64,000 nucleotides of DNA from DASSFG01 sp035547915. GTDB lineage: Bacteria > Planctomycetota > Planctomycetia > Pirellulales > JAICIG01. Both the position numbers and the translations under genes were made by a program. The notes under the pieces are model-generated. The model was not told where the DNA came from and did not search any database. It saw nothing but the letters and a program-made list of their open reading frames with translations. Shown here in pieces: positions 44,361-53,483 of the stretch (its first letter is position 1; the number at the start of each line of letters is the position of its first letter). The stretch covers positions 83,959-147,958 of the forward strand of contig DASZTS010000110.1 of assembly GCA_035547915.1 (NCBI GenBank), read 5' to 3'.

Positions 44361-47300
44361 ATGCGTGGATTGATCGAAGCTTCGCTGCGAAACAAGCACG
44401 CCGTGGTCGTCTTTGCGCTGACCATCGTGCTGTTGGGTGGGCTGAGCGTGTGGCTGGTGAAAATCGATATCTTGCCGGCCTATCAAAGCCCGGCCGTGAT
44501 GGTGCTCACGTTCTACAGCGGCATGCCGCCCTCGGACGTGGAGAAGGACATCACCAATCGCATCGAGCGTTGGACCGATATGGCCTCGGGGCTCAAGCGG
44601 CAAGAGTCGCGCTCGATCCTGGGTGCCAGCGTCGTCTACAACTACTTCTACTCCAGCGTCGACAAAGGCGAGGCGGTCACGCTGGTGCAATCGATGGCTC
44701 AGTCGGTGGTGCCGCAGATGCCGCCCGGCACCCTTCCTCCGGTTGTCATGTCGTACGACCCGACGAGCACCACGCCCGTGTGCATGGTGGCCCTCAACAG
44801 CCCCAGCGACAGCGAAAAGACGCTCTACGACGTGGGCCGATACGAAGTACGCAACCGCATAATGACCGTGCGCGGGGCCGTTTCGCCCGTGGTATTCGGC
44901 GGAAAGATCCGGGCGGTGCAGATCTATCTCGACCGGCAGCGCATGCAGGCGCGGCAACTGTCGCCGGTCGACGTGTTGGAGAGTGTCGCCACGTCGAACG
45001 TCTTTTTGCCGACCGGCGAATTGATCGTGGGCGACAAAGACTACTTCGTGCAGAGCAACGCTCTGATCGCCGACGTCGAGGACATGGGCCACATACCGCT
45101 GCGAACCGAGCACGGCAACCGCGGCTATGTGGGCGATGTCGGCCGCCCGACCGATGATGCGATGATTCAGACGACCATCGTCCGCGTACAGGGAAAGAAG
45201 CAGGTCTATGTGCCGGTGATGCGACAGAGCGGCGCAAGCACCGTGGAAGTGGTCGATCAACTGCGCAAGAAGCTGCCCGACATCGAGTCGCAATTATCGC
45301 GGCCGGGCATCAAGCTGGAAATGATCATGGACCAGTCGGTCTATGTCCGGCAATCGATTCACAGCTTGGCCGTCGAAGCAGGGTTAGGCGCTCTCCTGTG
45401 TTCGCTGGTGATACTGCTCTTCCTGGGTCGCCCACGCATGACGGCGATCGCCGTGCTGACGATTCCCATTTCCATCCTGGCGGCCATCGGCTTGCTGTTC
45501 GCCACGAATCAGACGATCAACGTCATGACCTTGTCGGGCATCGCCATGGCCATCGGCCCCATGGTCGACAGCGCCATCATCTGCTTGGAAAACATCGACC
45601 GGCTGTTGGAAAAGGGAGAATCGTTGCACGATGCGTCGTTGGACGGCGCCAGCCAGGTCGCCTTGCCCGAACTGGTGTCTAGCCTGAGCACGCTCATGGT
45701 GCTGTCGCCCCTGGCGTTCATCCCGGGCGTCAGCTCGTTCTTGTTTCGGCCGATGTCGATGGCCGTCGGTTTTGCGATGGCGACGGCCTATATCCTGAGC
45801 CGGACGCTCGTTCCGGCCGCCGCCGTATCGTGGCTCAAGGAGGGCAAGTCTCACGAGGAGGAGGCGAACGCCGCCCCGATCCGCCGGGCTTTTCGCAAGT
45901 GGCAGCAGATGGTCGAAGCGGCTACCGAACGTTATGTGCAACTCCTGGATTGGGTGCTCGACCATCGCGGGCTGGCCGTGGCCACGGCTTTCTTGCTGTT
46001 GCTACTCGTCGTCGGTGGGCTGGCGCTGCCGCTACGACGAGAGTTCTTTCCAGAAGTCGACGCGGGGTCGTTCGAGATCTACTGTCGTGGGCCCAGTGGC
46101 ACGCGATTGGAAAAGATGAACGACCGCGTCGCGGGGGTGGAGGAGTACATCCGCGAGAAGATTCCCGACGACGATCTGAAGCTCTTGTTGTCGGAGATCG
46201 GCGTCACGCCCGACTGGTCGGCCGGTTACTCCAAGAATTCGGCCAAGTTCGAATCGATCATTCGTGTGCAGCTCACCGAGGACCGACGCGAATCGGCCCA
46301 GCACTACGTGCGCGTCTTGCGACATGCGTTTGCCGGGCAGAAAGAGTTTGCCGACCTGGAATTCTCCTTCAACGCCGGCGGCTTGATCCTCAGCGCGCTC
46401 AACGAGGGGAAGATCACGCCCATTGACTTACGCGTGACGAGTAAGAAGAAGCAAGAAGCTCATCGGATCGCTGACCTGATCCACCGCAAGGTCGCCCAGA
46501 TCGATGGTGTGGTCGACGCACGCATTCTGCAACGGCAGGATTATCCCACGTATAAGATCGAGGTCGATCGGGCGAAGGCAGCCGACCTGGGGCTCACGCA
46601 GGCAGACGTCGTCAAATCCGTCATCGCCGCGCTCAACTCCAGCATCCAATTCGACAAGCACATCTTCTGGATCGACGAGCAGAGCGGCAACCAGTACTTC
46701 GTAGGCGTGCAATTTCCCCAGGAAGATATCGAGGACATCGAGTCGCTGTTGAACATCCCGGTGACCGGTGTCAACCAATGGAAACTGGCGCATCGTGCCG
46801 TGGCCAAGCATCCGCCCGACATGCTCCGGCCAGCCGAAGTCCGTCCGGCCGCCGTTGCGGCGCCCGTGCCGCTGAGCAATGTGGTGAAAATCAGTCGCAC
46901 CACGAGCGCGCCACTCGTCACCCACGAAGACATCCGTCCGACCATCGAGTTACAGATCAACGTCGAAGGTCGCGACCTGGGGCACGTGGCCGACGACATC
47001 GCCAAGGCGGTCGATGAGTTCGGGCAGAAGGAAGAGAAAGACTCGGGCAAGAGCGAACAGGGCAAGACCTGGCGGGCTTACGACCCCGACGCGAAAGAGA
47101 AAAAGATCTTGCAGGGCACGCGCATCTCGCTGAGCGGCGAGTATTCGCGCATGGAAGAGACTTTCGAAAACCTGAGCATGGGCCTGGTGCTGGCGGTCAT
47201 CCTGATCTATTTCATGATGGTGGCCCTCACGCAATCGTTCATTGTGCCGCTGTGCGTGTTGCTGGCCGTGCCACTCATCCTCATTGGCGCCTTGCCGATG

Positions 47301-47693
47301 CTCTTGGTCACGGAAACGGCAGTCAACGTGCAGTCGCTCCTGGGCTTCATCTTCAGCGTCGGTATCGTGGTGGCCAATACGGTGCTGTTGACCGACGTGG
47401 CCCAGCAGTTTCGTCAGGAGGAAAACTTGTCGCCCAGGGAGGCGATTCACAAAGCGGCTAAAATCCGCGCTCGTCCCGTGACAATGACGGCGCTCGCTGC
47501 CTTCTTCGCCATGATTCCCACGGCCCTGGCCCTGGAGAAGGGGAGTGAGGCGAACGCGCCGCTCGGGCGAGCTATTCTGGGCGGCTTATTGGCGGCCTGG
47601 CCTTCGACGCTGCTGATCGTTCCCTCGCTCTACACGATCCTGGTCCGCGACGACCGTTCCCAGTCGTCGCCGGACGCGGCCGAATCGGCCTGA
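44361..47693 (+). CDS. RND efflux pump (AcrB/CusA family)
   Basis: A 1110-residue protein with two sets of membrane helices around two large extracytoplasmic loops. The start MRGLIEASLRNKHAVVVFALTIVLLGGLS, the helix-4 motif SGIAMAIGPMVDSAIICLEN (one Asp, as in heavy-metal and relative families, instead of the paired DD of AcrB), and LGFIFSVGIVVANTVLLTDV in the second half fit RND transporters. Length is a little more than usual because of an insertion near residues 880-925 (EEKDSGKSEQGK). Energised by proton flux, it exports a substrate with the adaptor at 41222; no outer-membrane channel gene is present here. ATG at 44361 is used; an in-frame TTG lies 6 nt earlier. Confidence 0.92.
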   Translation: MRGLIEASLRNKHAVVVFALTIVLLGGLSVWLVKIDILPAYQSPAVMVLTFYSGMPPSDVEKDITNRIERWTDMASGLKRQESRSILGASVVYNYFYSSVDKGEAVTLVQSMAQSVVPQMPPGTLPPVVMSYDPTSTTPVCMVALNSPSDSEKTLYDVGRYEVRNRIMTVRGAVSPVVFGGKIRAVQIYLDRQRMQARQLSPVDVLESVATSNVFLPTGELIVGDKDYFVQSNALIADVEDMGHIPLRTEHGNRGYVGDVGRPTDDAMIQTTIVRVQGKKQVYVPVMRQSGASTVEVVDQLRKKLPDIESQLSRPGIKLEMIMDQSVYVRQSIHSLAVEAGLGALLCSLVILLFLGRPRMTAIAVLTIPISILAAIGLLFATNQTINVMTLSGIAMAIGPMVDSAIICLENIDRLLEKGESLHDASLDGASQVALPELVSSLSTLMVLSPLAFIPGVSSFLFRPMSMAVGFAMATAYILSRTLVPAAAVSWLKEGKSHEEEANAAPIRRAFRKWQQMVEAATERYVQLLDWVLDHRGLAVATAFLLLLLVVGGLALPLRREFFPEVDAGSFEIYCRGPSGTRLEKMNDRVAGVEEYIREKIPDDDLKLLLSEIGVTPDWSAGYSKNSAKFESIIRVQLTEDRRESAQHYVRVLRHAFAGQKEFADLEFSFNAGGLILSALNEGKITPIDLRVTSKKKQEAHRIADLIHRKVAQIDGVVDARILQRQDYPTYKIEVDRAKAADLGLTQADVVKSVIAALNSSIQFDKHIFWIDEQSGNQYFVGVQFPQEDIEDIESLLNIPVTGVNQWKLAHRAVAKHPPDMLRPAEVRPAAVAAPVPLSNVVKISRTTSAPLVTHEDIRPTIELQINVEGRDLGHVADDIAKAVDEFGQKEEKDSGKSEQGKTWRAYDPDAKEKKILQGTRISLSGEYSRMEETFENLSMGLVLAVILIYFMMVALTQSFIVPLCVLLAVPLILIGALPMLLVTETAVNVQSLLGFIFSVGIVVANTVLLTDVAQQFRQEENLSPREAIHKAAKIRARPVTMTALAAFFAMIPTALALEKGSEANAPLGRAILGGLLAAWPSTLLIVPSLYTILVRDDRSQSSPDAAESA

Positions 47694-47816
47694 TTCGGGG
47701 CAGCGCACGAGATCATTCGTTACTTCCGTTGCGGTGGCATATCGCGGCATCTACTCTATCGGCGCAGGCCTCGTGGCAGGGCGATCGTAAACGGGTGTTG
47801 GTGAAGACGCATCGAC

Positions 47817-48503
47817 ATGAAACCGAAGGTCCTCTTGTCGTGGAGTTCGGGCAAGGACTCAGCCTGGGCGTTGCACGTGCTGCGCCAGCACGATGAGGTC
47901 GAAGTGATAGGGTTGGTGACGACGTTCAATGAAGCCTTCGAGCGCGTCGCCATGCACGGCGTACGGATGGGGTTGGTCGAGGCTCAGGCGAAAGCCGCAG
48001 GGCTTCCGCTCTGGACGATTCCTCTGCCTTGGCCTTGCTCGAATGAGGTCTACGAACAGCGGATGCGTGGTGTTGTCGACCGTGCAAGATCGAACGGTAT
48101 TCACGCGTTCGCCTTCGGCGATCTTTATCTTGCCGACATCCGGGCCTACCGCGAACGGCAACTTGCCGGCACCGGTATCGAGCCGCTATTCCCGCTCTGG
48201 GGAACGCCTGCCGACACCCTACGCCTGGCACGAACGATGATTGACGGAGGAGTTCGTGCTACGTTGACGTGCGTCGATCCAAATCAGCTCGCACCGGAAT
48301 TCGTCGGGCGCGAGTTCGATCAAACCTTGCTCGCGGATTTGCCGACGGCGGTCGACCCCTGCGGCGAACGTGGCGAGTTCCACACGTTCTGCCATGCCGG
48401 CCCAATGTTCGACTCGTCGATACCCATCTCCCTTGGTGTGGTGACGGAGCGGGATGGCTTCTGGTTTGCTGACGTACTGCCGCGCCTGCGTCCCGGTTCG
48501 TGA
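47817..48503 (+). CDS. PP-loop ATP-binding protein, diphthine-ammonia-ligase (DUF71/Dph6-like) family
   Basis: A 228-residue protein. SWSSGKDSAWAL (residues 8-19) is the PP-loop that binds and adenylates with ATP; AFGDLYLADIRAYRERQ and LTCVDPNQLAPEFVGREFD, then GERGEFHTFCHAGPMF, are the conserved DUF71 motifs. The eukaryotic and archaeal relatives amidate diphthine on EF2; bacteria lack diphthamide, so this member probably acts on another substrate. It stands alone 123 bp after the pump gene. Family certain, reaction unknown. Confidence 0.85.
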   Translation: MKPKVLLSWSSGKDSAWALHVLRQHDEVEVIGLVTTFNEAFERVAMHGVRMGLVEAQAKAAGLPLWTIPLPWPCSNEVYEQRMRGVVDRARSNGIHAFAFGDLYLADIRAYRERQLAGTGIEPLFPLWGTPADTLRLARTMIDGGVRATLTCVDPNQLAPEFVGREFDQTLLADLPTAVDPCGERGEFHTFCHAGPMFDSSIPISLGVVTERDGFWFADVLPRLRPGS

Positions 48504-48792
48504 TCGGCGGACATCATGTCATGTATTGGTTCTGGGAACGACATCCGACGTGGCGATCGCGTCGTTTGCTTGACGTTTCTTTGCCCCGTTGCCAAGATAG
48601 GCCCTACATGGGTCGCGACGGCTGATGTGGGCGGCGCGCGGTCCAGGGTGTAAGGGCACCTCTCATCTTGCAGACGCGAGCCAGCGAACAGCTTTTGTGT
48701 TCGTGGGTGTCGGTTCGTTGTCGCTCCTTTAATGTGCCGAGCCATTACCGCACGGCGGTCGTGCCGGTTCCCCTTTGCAACGGAGATTGCGG

Positions 48793-49428
48793 ATGTCAGA
48801 GGATGCGACGGTGTTCATTATCGACGACGATCGAGCGACGCGCGAGACGCTGGCCTCGTTCGTCGGCACCATGGGGCTCAAGGCCGAACCTCACGAATCG
48901 GCCGAAGCGCTGCTCGCCACGTACGACGGTAAGCGGGCCGGCTGCGCGCTCATCGATCTGCGCCTGCCCGGCATGAACGGTCTCGATCTGATGGACGAGT
49001 TGTCGGCCCGCCAGGCCCCGCTGGGCGTGGTGATGATCACCGCGCATGGCGAGGTGCCGGCCGCCGTTCGCGCCATGAAGGCCGGCGCGGTCGATTTTCT
49101 ACAAAAGCCTTGTCCGCCCGCCGAGCTGCGCGACAGCATCCGGCGCGCCCTCGATCTGGGCGCGGCGCAGGTCCAGGCGACCGGCGAGCCAACGCCCAAC
49201 ACCCTCTTCGAGAACCTGACCGACAGCGAACGGCAGGTACTCGATCTGACGATCGCGGGGGTCCCCAACAAATCGATCGTGTCGCAGTTGGGAATCAGCC
49301 TGCGCACGGTGCACATGCGTCGCGCGTCCCTCATGCGGAAATTCGGCGCCACCAACCGCTCGCAATTGATCCGCCTGGCCTTGCGTTCGATGTCGGGTGG
49401 TTCAGCTACCGCCGCCGGGCCGGCGTAG
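48793..49428 (+). CDS. FixJ/NarL-type response regulator
   Basis: A 211-residue protein. The receiver domain begins TVFIIDDDRATRETL; the phosphoacceptor is Asp55 in LIDLRLPGMNG, with Thr in MITAHGEVP and Lys in FLQKPCPP. The LuxR/FixJ DNA-binding domain follows (LTDSERQVLDLTIAGVPNKSIVSQLGISLRTVHMRRASLMRKFG). No histidine kinase is adjacent, so its partner is elsewhere. GGAG lies about 8 nt before the ATG. A TTGACG at 48570 could serve as a -35, but the matching -10 is poor. Confidence 0.93.
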   Translation: MSEDATVFIIDDDRATRETLASFVGTMGLKAEPHESAEALLATYDGKRAGCALIDLRLPGMNGLDLMDELSARQAPLGVVMITAHGEVPAAVRAMKAGAVDFLQKPCPPAELRDSIRRALDLGAAQVQATGEPTPNTLFENLTDSERQVLDLTIAGVPNKSIVSQLGISLRTVHMRRASLMRKFGATNRSQLIRLALRSMSGGSATAAGPA

Positions 49429-49438
49429 TGGGGCCGGT

Positions 49439-50797
49439 TCAGAGCAAAAAGACTTTGGCGATGCTGAAGTAGATGACGATGCCCGTCACGTCGACGAACG
49501 TGGCGACGAACGGGCTCGACGCGTAACCCGGATCGACACCCAGGCGGCGAAAAATGAGCGGGAGCATCGAGCCGACGAGCGTGCCCCAGAGGCAGATCAA
49601 CGCGACGCTCTGAGCAATGACCGCTGCCAGCATCCAACGGTCCGCGCTGTCCAGCACCGCGGCGGGCGTGAGCGACGCGCGCACGAAGCCGATCGCTCCC
49701 AGGGTCAGACCCAAGGCGGTGCCGACCACGAGCTCGTGCCGCAGCACGCGGCGCCAATCGCGCGGCCGCATCTGTCCCAGCGCCATCGCCCGCGTGATGA
49801 GCGTGGCGGCCTGCGAACCGGAATTGCCTCCTGTCGAAATGCACAAGGGCACGAACAGGCTAAGTGCCAACACTTTGGCCATTTCGTCCTCGAAATAGGC
49901 CAGGGCGGTGAACGTGAACAACTCGGCGACGAATAGGCAGGCCAGCCAGACGGCCCGGTTTCGCCAAACCTTCCAATACGAGAGTTCGAGATAGTTCTCC
50001 ACCAGCGGGCCTACGCCGCCGCCGCGCAGCACGTCCTCCGTCGCTTCTTGTACGACGACGTCGATCGCATCGTCGTACGTCACGATGCCGAGCAGCCGCT
50101 GCTCGGCATCGACGACCGGGATGGCCAAGAAATCGTATTTCGACAGTTTGCGGGCCACGTCCTCGCGGTCCTCCTGCGCGCGGACCGTAATCAGGTCGCG
50201 CCGCATCAACTCGTCGATTCGCACCGCGGGCTCGGCCAATACCAGATCACGCAGCGAGACGAAACCGACCAGGTGCCGCTCGCCATCGACGACGTAGAGG
50301 TAGTAGATCGTCTCGCTGGCGGGCGCTTGTTTGCGCACCAGATCGAGAGCGCCGGCGACGGTCGTATCGACGGGCAGCCAGGCGAAGTCGGTCGTCATCA
50401 GCGCGCCCGCGCTGTGGGGAGGATACGACAACAATCGGCAGGCGTCTTGCCGTTCGTCCTTCGACAACAGCGGCAGTAGGCTTTCACCAACCTCGCGCGG
50501 CAGGCTTCGCAAGAGTTCGGCTCGGCTGTCCGGTGCCATTGCTTCGAGCAGGCCGGCGAGGCGGTCGCCGCCGCGCACGAGGGCCGCTTGCTTGGCCAGT
50601 GGAAAATAAACAAACACCGCGGCTTGCCGTTCTACGCTGCCATGTTCGAGCAGTCGCCACGTCTCGCTCACCGACAGCCCCTCGGAGAATTCAGCGATCG
50701 TTGCCGGGTGCAAGTCGCGCATCACGCCGGCCAGTCCCTCGGCGTCCCCCTCGGCCAGCATCGCACGCAATTCGGGCAGGAAAATCGGGTTGATCAT
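49439..50797 (-). CDS. mgtE: Magnesium transporter MgtE
   Basis: A 452-residue protein. An N-terminal helical sensor domain (about 1-125: LPELRAMLAEGDAEGLAGVM) is followed by two CBS domains (about 130-250: MTTDFAWLPVDTTVAGALDLVRK; GIVTYDDAIDVV) and five membrane helices (about 280-452) with the pore motif LFVPLCISTGGNSGSQAATLI, as in MgtE. It imports Mg2+ and closes when cytoplasmic Mg2+ is high. It is convergent with the response regulator, 10 bp apart. No Mg-responsive riboswitch is recognisable in the 314-bp upstream region. Confidence 0.94.
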   Translation of the reverse strand: MINPIFLPELRAMLAEGDAEGLAGVMRDLHPATIAEFSEGLSVSETWRLLEHGSVERQAAVFVYFPLAKQAALVRGGDRLAGLLEAMAPDSRAELLRSLPREVGESLLPLLSKDERQDACRLLSYPPHSAGALMTTDFAWLPVDTTVAGALDLVRKQAPASETIYYLYVVDGERHLVGFVSLRDLVLAEPAVRIDELMRRDLITVRAQEDREDVARKLSKYDFLAIPVVDAEQRLLGIVTYDDAIDVVVQEATEDVLRGGGVGPLVENYLELSYWKVWRNRAVWLACLFVAELFTFTALAYFEDEMAKVLALSLFVPLCISTGGNSGSQAATLITRAMALGQMRPRDWRRVLRHELVVGTALGLTLGAIGFVRASLTPAAVLDSADRWMLAAVIAQSVALICLWGTLVGSMLPLIFRRLGVDPGYASSPFVATFVDVTGIVIYFSIAKVFLL

Positions 50798-51111
50798 GCT
50801 GCCAAGCTAGCCGGCTGCATCGTGCTTCGCCAGAACGATTGTCGGTTCGGGCCGCACGGCGCGCCGAGAAGGGCAGGGCAGGGGAGGGCGGCGTAGGAAT
50901 GAGGGCGGCGGAGGGGAGCGGGGCAGGGCAGGGGGGCGACCCTTCAGGTCGCTGTTCGAAGCGACGTTGAGCCGCGAACGTCGTCGCGATCGTTTGATAT
51001 CGTGCGCTCCACGCGATATGTTTGGCGGAAGACGGGCCTAGCAGGCGTTCGCCAAGAGAAATCGCAGTTCGCCGATCGGTTGTTTTTGGGGGCACCATCT
51101 CAAGAAGAATC
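50798..51111. other. 314-bp divergent gap with two G-rich repeats
   Basis: Between mgtE (minus) and the nuclease-domain gene (plus). It contains two copies of the G-rich motif (50871-50889 and 50921-50937) only about 30 bp apart, then short inverted CGACG/CGTCG-type repeats near 50938-50990. I see no gene or clear promoter; this is where a promoter for the three-gene cassette should lie. Confidence 0.5.
50871..50937 (+). repeat. Pair of G-quadruplex-like repeats
   Basis: GGGCAGGGCAGGGGAGGG at 50871-50888 fits a four-run G-quadruplex with 1-2-base loops; GGGCAGGGCAGGGGGG at 50921-50936 is a three-run version. The tandem placement in the gap before the cassette is the densest in the window. 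Confidence 0.6.
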
Positions 51112-52395
51112 ATGCCGATTTCACCTAAAAACCGTCGCGAGGTGACTCCGTCGCCGCTCACTGCCGACGCTGCGCTCGGGGTGCTGCGGCGACATCAGGT
51201 GCGCCGACGACAACGAATTCCGACCGTCACGGTGCTCGCCGGACGCGATGACGCGCCGGGACGAGTGGTGCGCCGCGTTGGGGAACTTGAAAAGCGGTCG
51301 GTCCGCGAGGTGGCGAGCATTGAGCCGGAGCAGGCGGTCGTCTGCTGGTTCGAAGCGCTCGTCCAGTCGCAGGACGTCGTCGGCGCAGCTTACGCCTGGC
51401 TGGCCGGGCGCGCCTCGTCGGACGTTCAAAAACTAACTTTGGAACTGCCATCGCGATCGCCATACGAGCGGGCTCTGTTTCTCGATCGGGCGCTCGGAAC
51501 CAAGACCGTGCCACCGGTCGACGCGGTATGCCGTGCCGTCGTCGAACATGCTTGCCAGAACGGCTCGACGGTGCGAGACCTTTGGCAACGGTTGTTCGAT
51601 GCCTGCGGTGGCGACCTGTTTCGCGCGACCGCGGGCATTTTCGCGCTCGTGGGTGAAGAACGGACGCCGCTGCTGCACGTCGTCGCGAGGCCCGGCGACG
51701 TCGTGTTGTTGCGCACCGTCGTGGCCAAAGTCGCTTCTCTCGTGTCGGCCGCGCCGTCGCTATCGATCGTCGTTTCGACCAACCCCGAGCGACTCGAAGA
51801 ATACCTGGTGACGACGCCCGAATGCCACGCCTTGGCGCTGGTGCGCGAAGGGTTGATCTGGCTGGCCGACGGTTCAGATCCGGCCGACTGGGACGATGCC
51901 CGCGCGGCGCACGACGCGAACGGCAGCGCGGCGTCTCGGCACGCTGCGGATACGGATGCCCCGAGCGCTGCCGCGGCGCATCCCAATCAAGGCGTCGCGC
52001 CCTCTCGGGAGGAGGACGAGAGGGCACGCAGCGCTGCCGAGCGGTACCTTTACGAGCGGTTGCAAGCCCACCCGGAAACGGCGGGCCTATTCGAACTGAA
52101 CGGATCGCTCGCTGTGCCCGGCGTCAACCGTGTCTTGGAGGTCGATCTTTTGGCCCACGGTGTGCGCGTCGCGATCGAGATCGACGGCTACTATCACTTC
52201 ACCGACCGCGATGCCTATCGCCGCGACCGCTACAAGGATCTGCTCCTACAGCAGGCCGGGTTTTTCGTCATCCGCTGTTTGGCCGAAGATGTCGCTAGCC
52301 GACTGGAAGAGATCTTGGCGTGGGTGGTTGCGGCCGTACAGCGCACCATGCTCGGGGCAGGGCAGGGGAGCATGCCTGCGAGGAGCGAATCGTGA
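51112..52395 (+). CDS. Protein with C-terminal DUF559/VSR-like nuclease domain; first gene of a candidate system
   Basis: A 427-residue protein. Residues 1-285 are not recognised (mixed helices, e.g. VCWFEALVQSQDVVGAAYAWLAG). Residues 290-330 are a disordered Ala/Asp stretch. The C-terminal part (about 330-415) has LEVDLLAHGVRVAIEIDGYYHF, then RDRYKDLLLQQAGFFVIRCLAEDV: an E...D-x-L...E-I-D-G pattern of DUF559/VSR-type PD-(D/E)XK nucleases with the typical R-x-x-x-K-D-x-L-L-x-x-x-G-F-x-V-I-R. Its last codons are the G-rich repeat. The ATG at 51112 lies after an A-rich run; the frame runs further upstream without support. It shares a GTGA overlap with the next gene. Confidence 0.75.
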   Translation: MPISPKNRREVTPSPLTADAALGVLRRHQVRRRQRIPTVTVLAGRDDAPGRVVRRVGELEKRSVREVASIEPEQAVVCWFEALVQSQDVVGAAYAWLAGRASSDVQKLTLELPSRSPYERALFLDRALGTKTVPPVDAVCRAVVEHACQNGSTVRDLWQRLFDACGGDLFRATAGIFALVGEERTPLLHVVARPGDVVLLRTVVAKVASLVSAAPSLSIVVSTNPERLEEYLVTTPECHALALVREGLIWLADGSDPADWDDARAAHDANGSAASRHAADTDAPSAAAAHPNQGVAPSREEDERARSAAERYLYERLQAHPETAGLFELNGSLAVPGVNRVLEVDLLAHGVRVAIEIDGYYHFTDRDAYRRDRYKDLLLQQAGFFVIRCLAEDVASRLEEILAWVVAAVQRTMLGAGQGSMPARSES

Positions 52396-53387
52396 CGACG
52401 GTCGCCGCAACGGAAGCTCCTCAGACACTCGACGGGTTGGTCCTCGTTCGACTGCTCGTGCCGGCGACCGCCGCAAAAGCACGTGGCGACGTCGGCAAGA
52501 TCGCCGCGGGGCAAGAACCGGGCGAATGGGCGATAACGTTTGCCACGGTTTGGGCACGTTTGACCGAACACGGTCTGATCGGACCGCCCCCCGGCAAAAG
52601 AGCCGGCAAGACATTCGCCTTGACCGAGGCGGGCCGCCACCGGGTGTTGGCATTTCTGCAAGTCGCCGAACTCCCGGCCAAGCCGACGTGGGCCGCGCTC
52701 CAAGCCGACTACCTTTTGCCCTTGGCCATGTCCCTGCGACCCGGCTCGCCCGAGTCGCGGCGATTGAAAACCGCGCCGCAAATCAAGCTGGCGTTGATTG
52801 GCAAGGCGCGGCAGGTCCCGCTACGCGACGGAGCCTCGGCGAAAGCGGTGCTCGCCGCGCTGGCGTGGAAACTGATCGGCATCGAGAGCGAGGCCGACTT
52901 TACGGCGGAGACCGTCATCCAGCGTCTGGCGCCAGACCGGCTGCCGAGCAAGAAATTGACCGCAGCCCAACTGACGACGGCGCTGGCGGCAGTGGCCGTC
53001 GGCTCGAGCCGGACCACGGTTGCCGATCTCAGACTAGGCGCGATCCGCCGGTGGCTGCTCACCCCTCCCACTGGCGCCTCGGACAGCGCGGTGGCGCCGG
53101 AAACGGGTCTCGAGCGATTCGCCGTACGGGTGATGGACGCAGCCCGGAGCTGTTCGCCGCCCGGTCGATTCGGCGACAACAAAGTGTTCATCTCGCACGT
53201 CTGGCGGCAAATGCGCGGCGAGCCGAGTATCGGCCTGGACGAATTCAAGCGACATCTTGTGGCCGCGAATCGCGACGGTCTCCTGCAACTGAGCCGCGCC
53301 GACCTGGTGGAAGCGATGGACTCAGGCGACGTCCGAGAGTCGTCGACGGTCTATGGCAATGCGACGTTTCACTTCGTACGAATCTAA
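52392..53387 (+). CDS. Protein of unknown function with possible winged-helix N-terminus; second gene of candidate system
   Basis: A 331-residue protein starting with GTG inside the stop of the previous gene (GTGA), which fixes the start and implies coupling. Residues 20-85 resemble a winged helix (GDVGKIAAGQEPGEWAITFATVWARLTEHGLIGPPPGKRAGKTFALTEAGRHRVLAFL), with a DNA-binding-like second helix and wing. The central part (Ala/Leu-rich, about 95-215) is unrecognised. Near the end GDNKVFISHVWRQMRGEPSIGLDEFKRHLVAANRDGLLQLSRADLV is another helical domain, as seen in DNA-binding or BrxA-like small proteins. Function unknown; a DNA-recognition subunit is a reasonable guess. Confidence 0.7.
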   Translation: MTTVAATEAPQTLDGLVLVRLLVPATAAKARGDVGKIAAGQEPGEWAITFATVWARLTEHGLIGPPPGKRAGKTFALTEAGRHRVLAFLQVAELPAKPTWAALQADYLLPLAMSLRPGSPESRRLKTAPQIKLALIGKARQVPLRDGASAKAVLAALAWKLIGIESEADFTAETVIQRLAPDRLPSKKLTAAQLTTALAAVAVGSSRTTVADLRLGAIRRWLLTPPTGASDSAVAPETGLERFAVRVMDAARSCSPPGRFGDNKVFISHVWRQMRGEPSIGLDEFKRHLVAANRDGLLQLSRADLVEAMDSGDVRESSTVYGNATFHFVRI

Positions 53388-53483
53388 GGGGGAGCGAAAG
53401 GCCATGGGCCATACGCCGCGCGTTTTTCAGTAGCCTCTGAAACGAGAAATGTCGCAAGCCGGATCGAACCGACGCTTGCGATC

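Noticed and set aside
50798..51111. An M-box riboswitch before mgtE
   Set aside because: The region is dominated by G-rich repeats and I see none of the conserved M-box structure.
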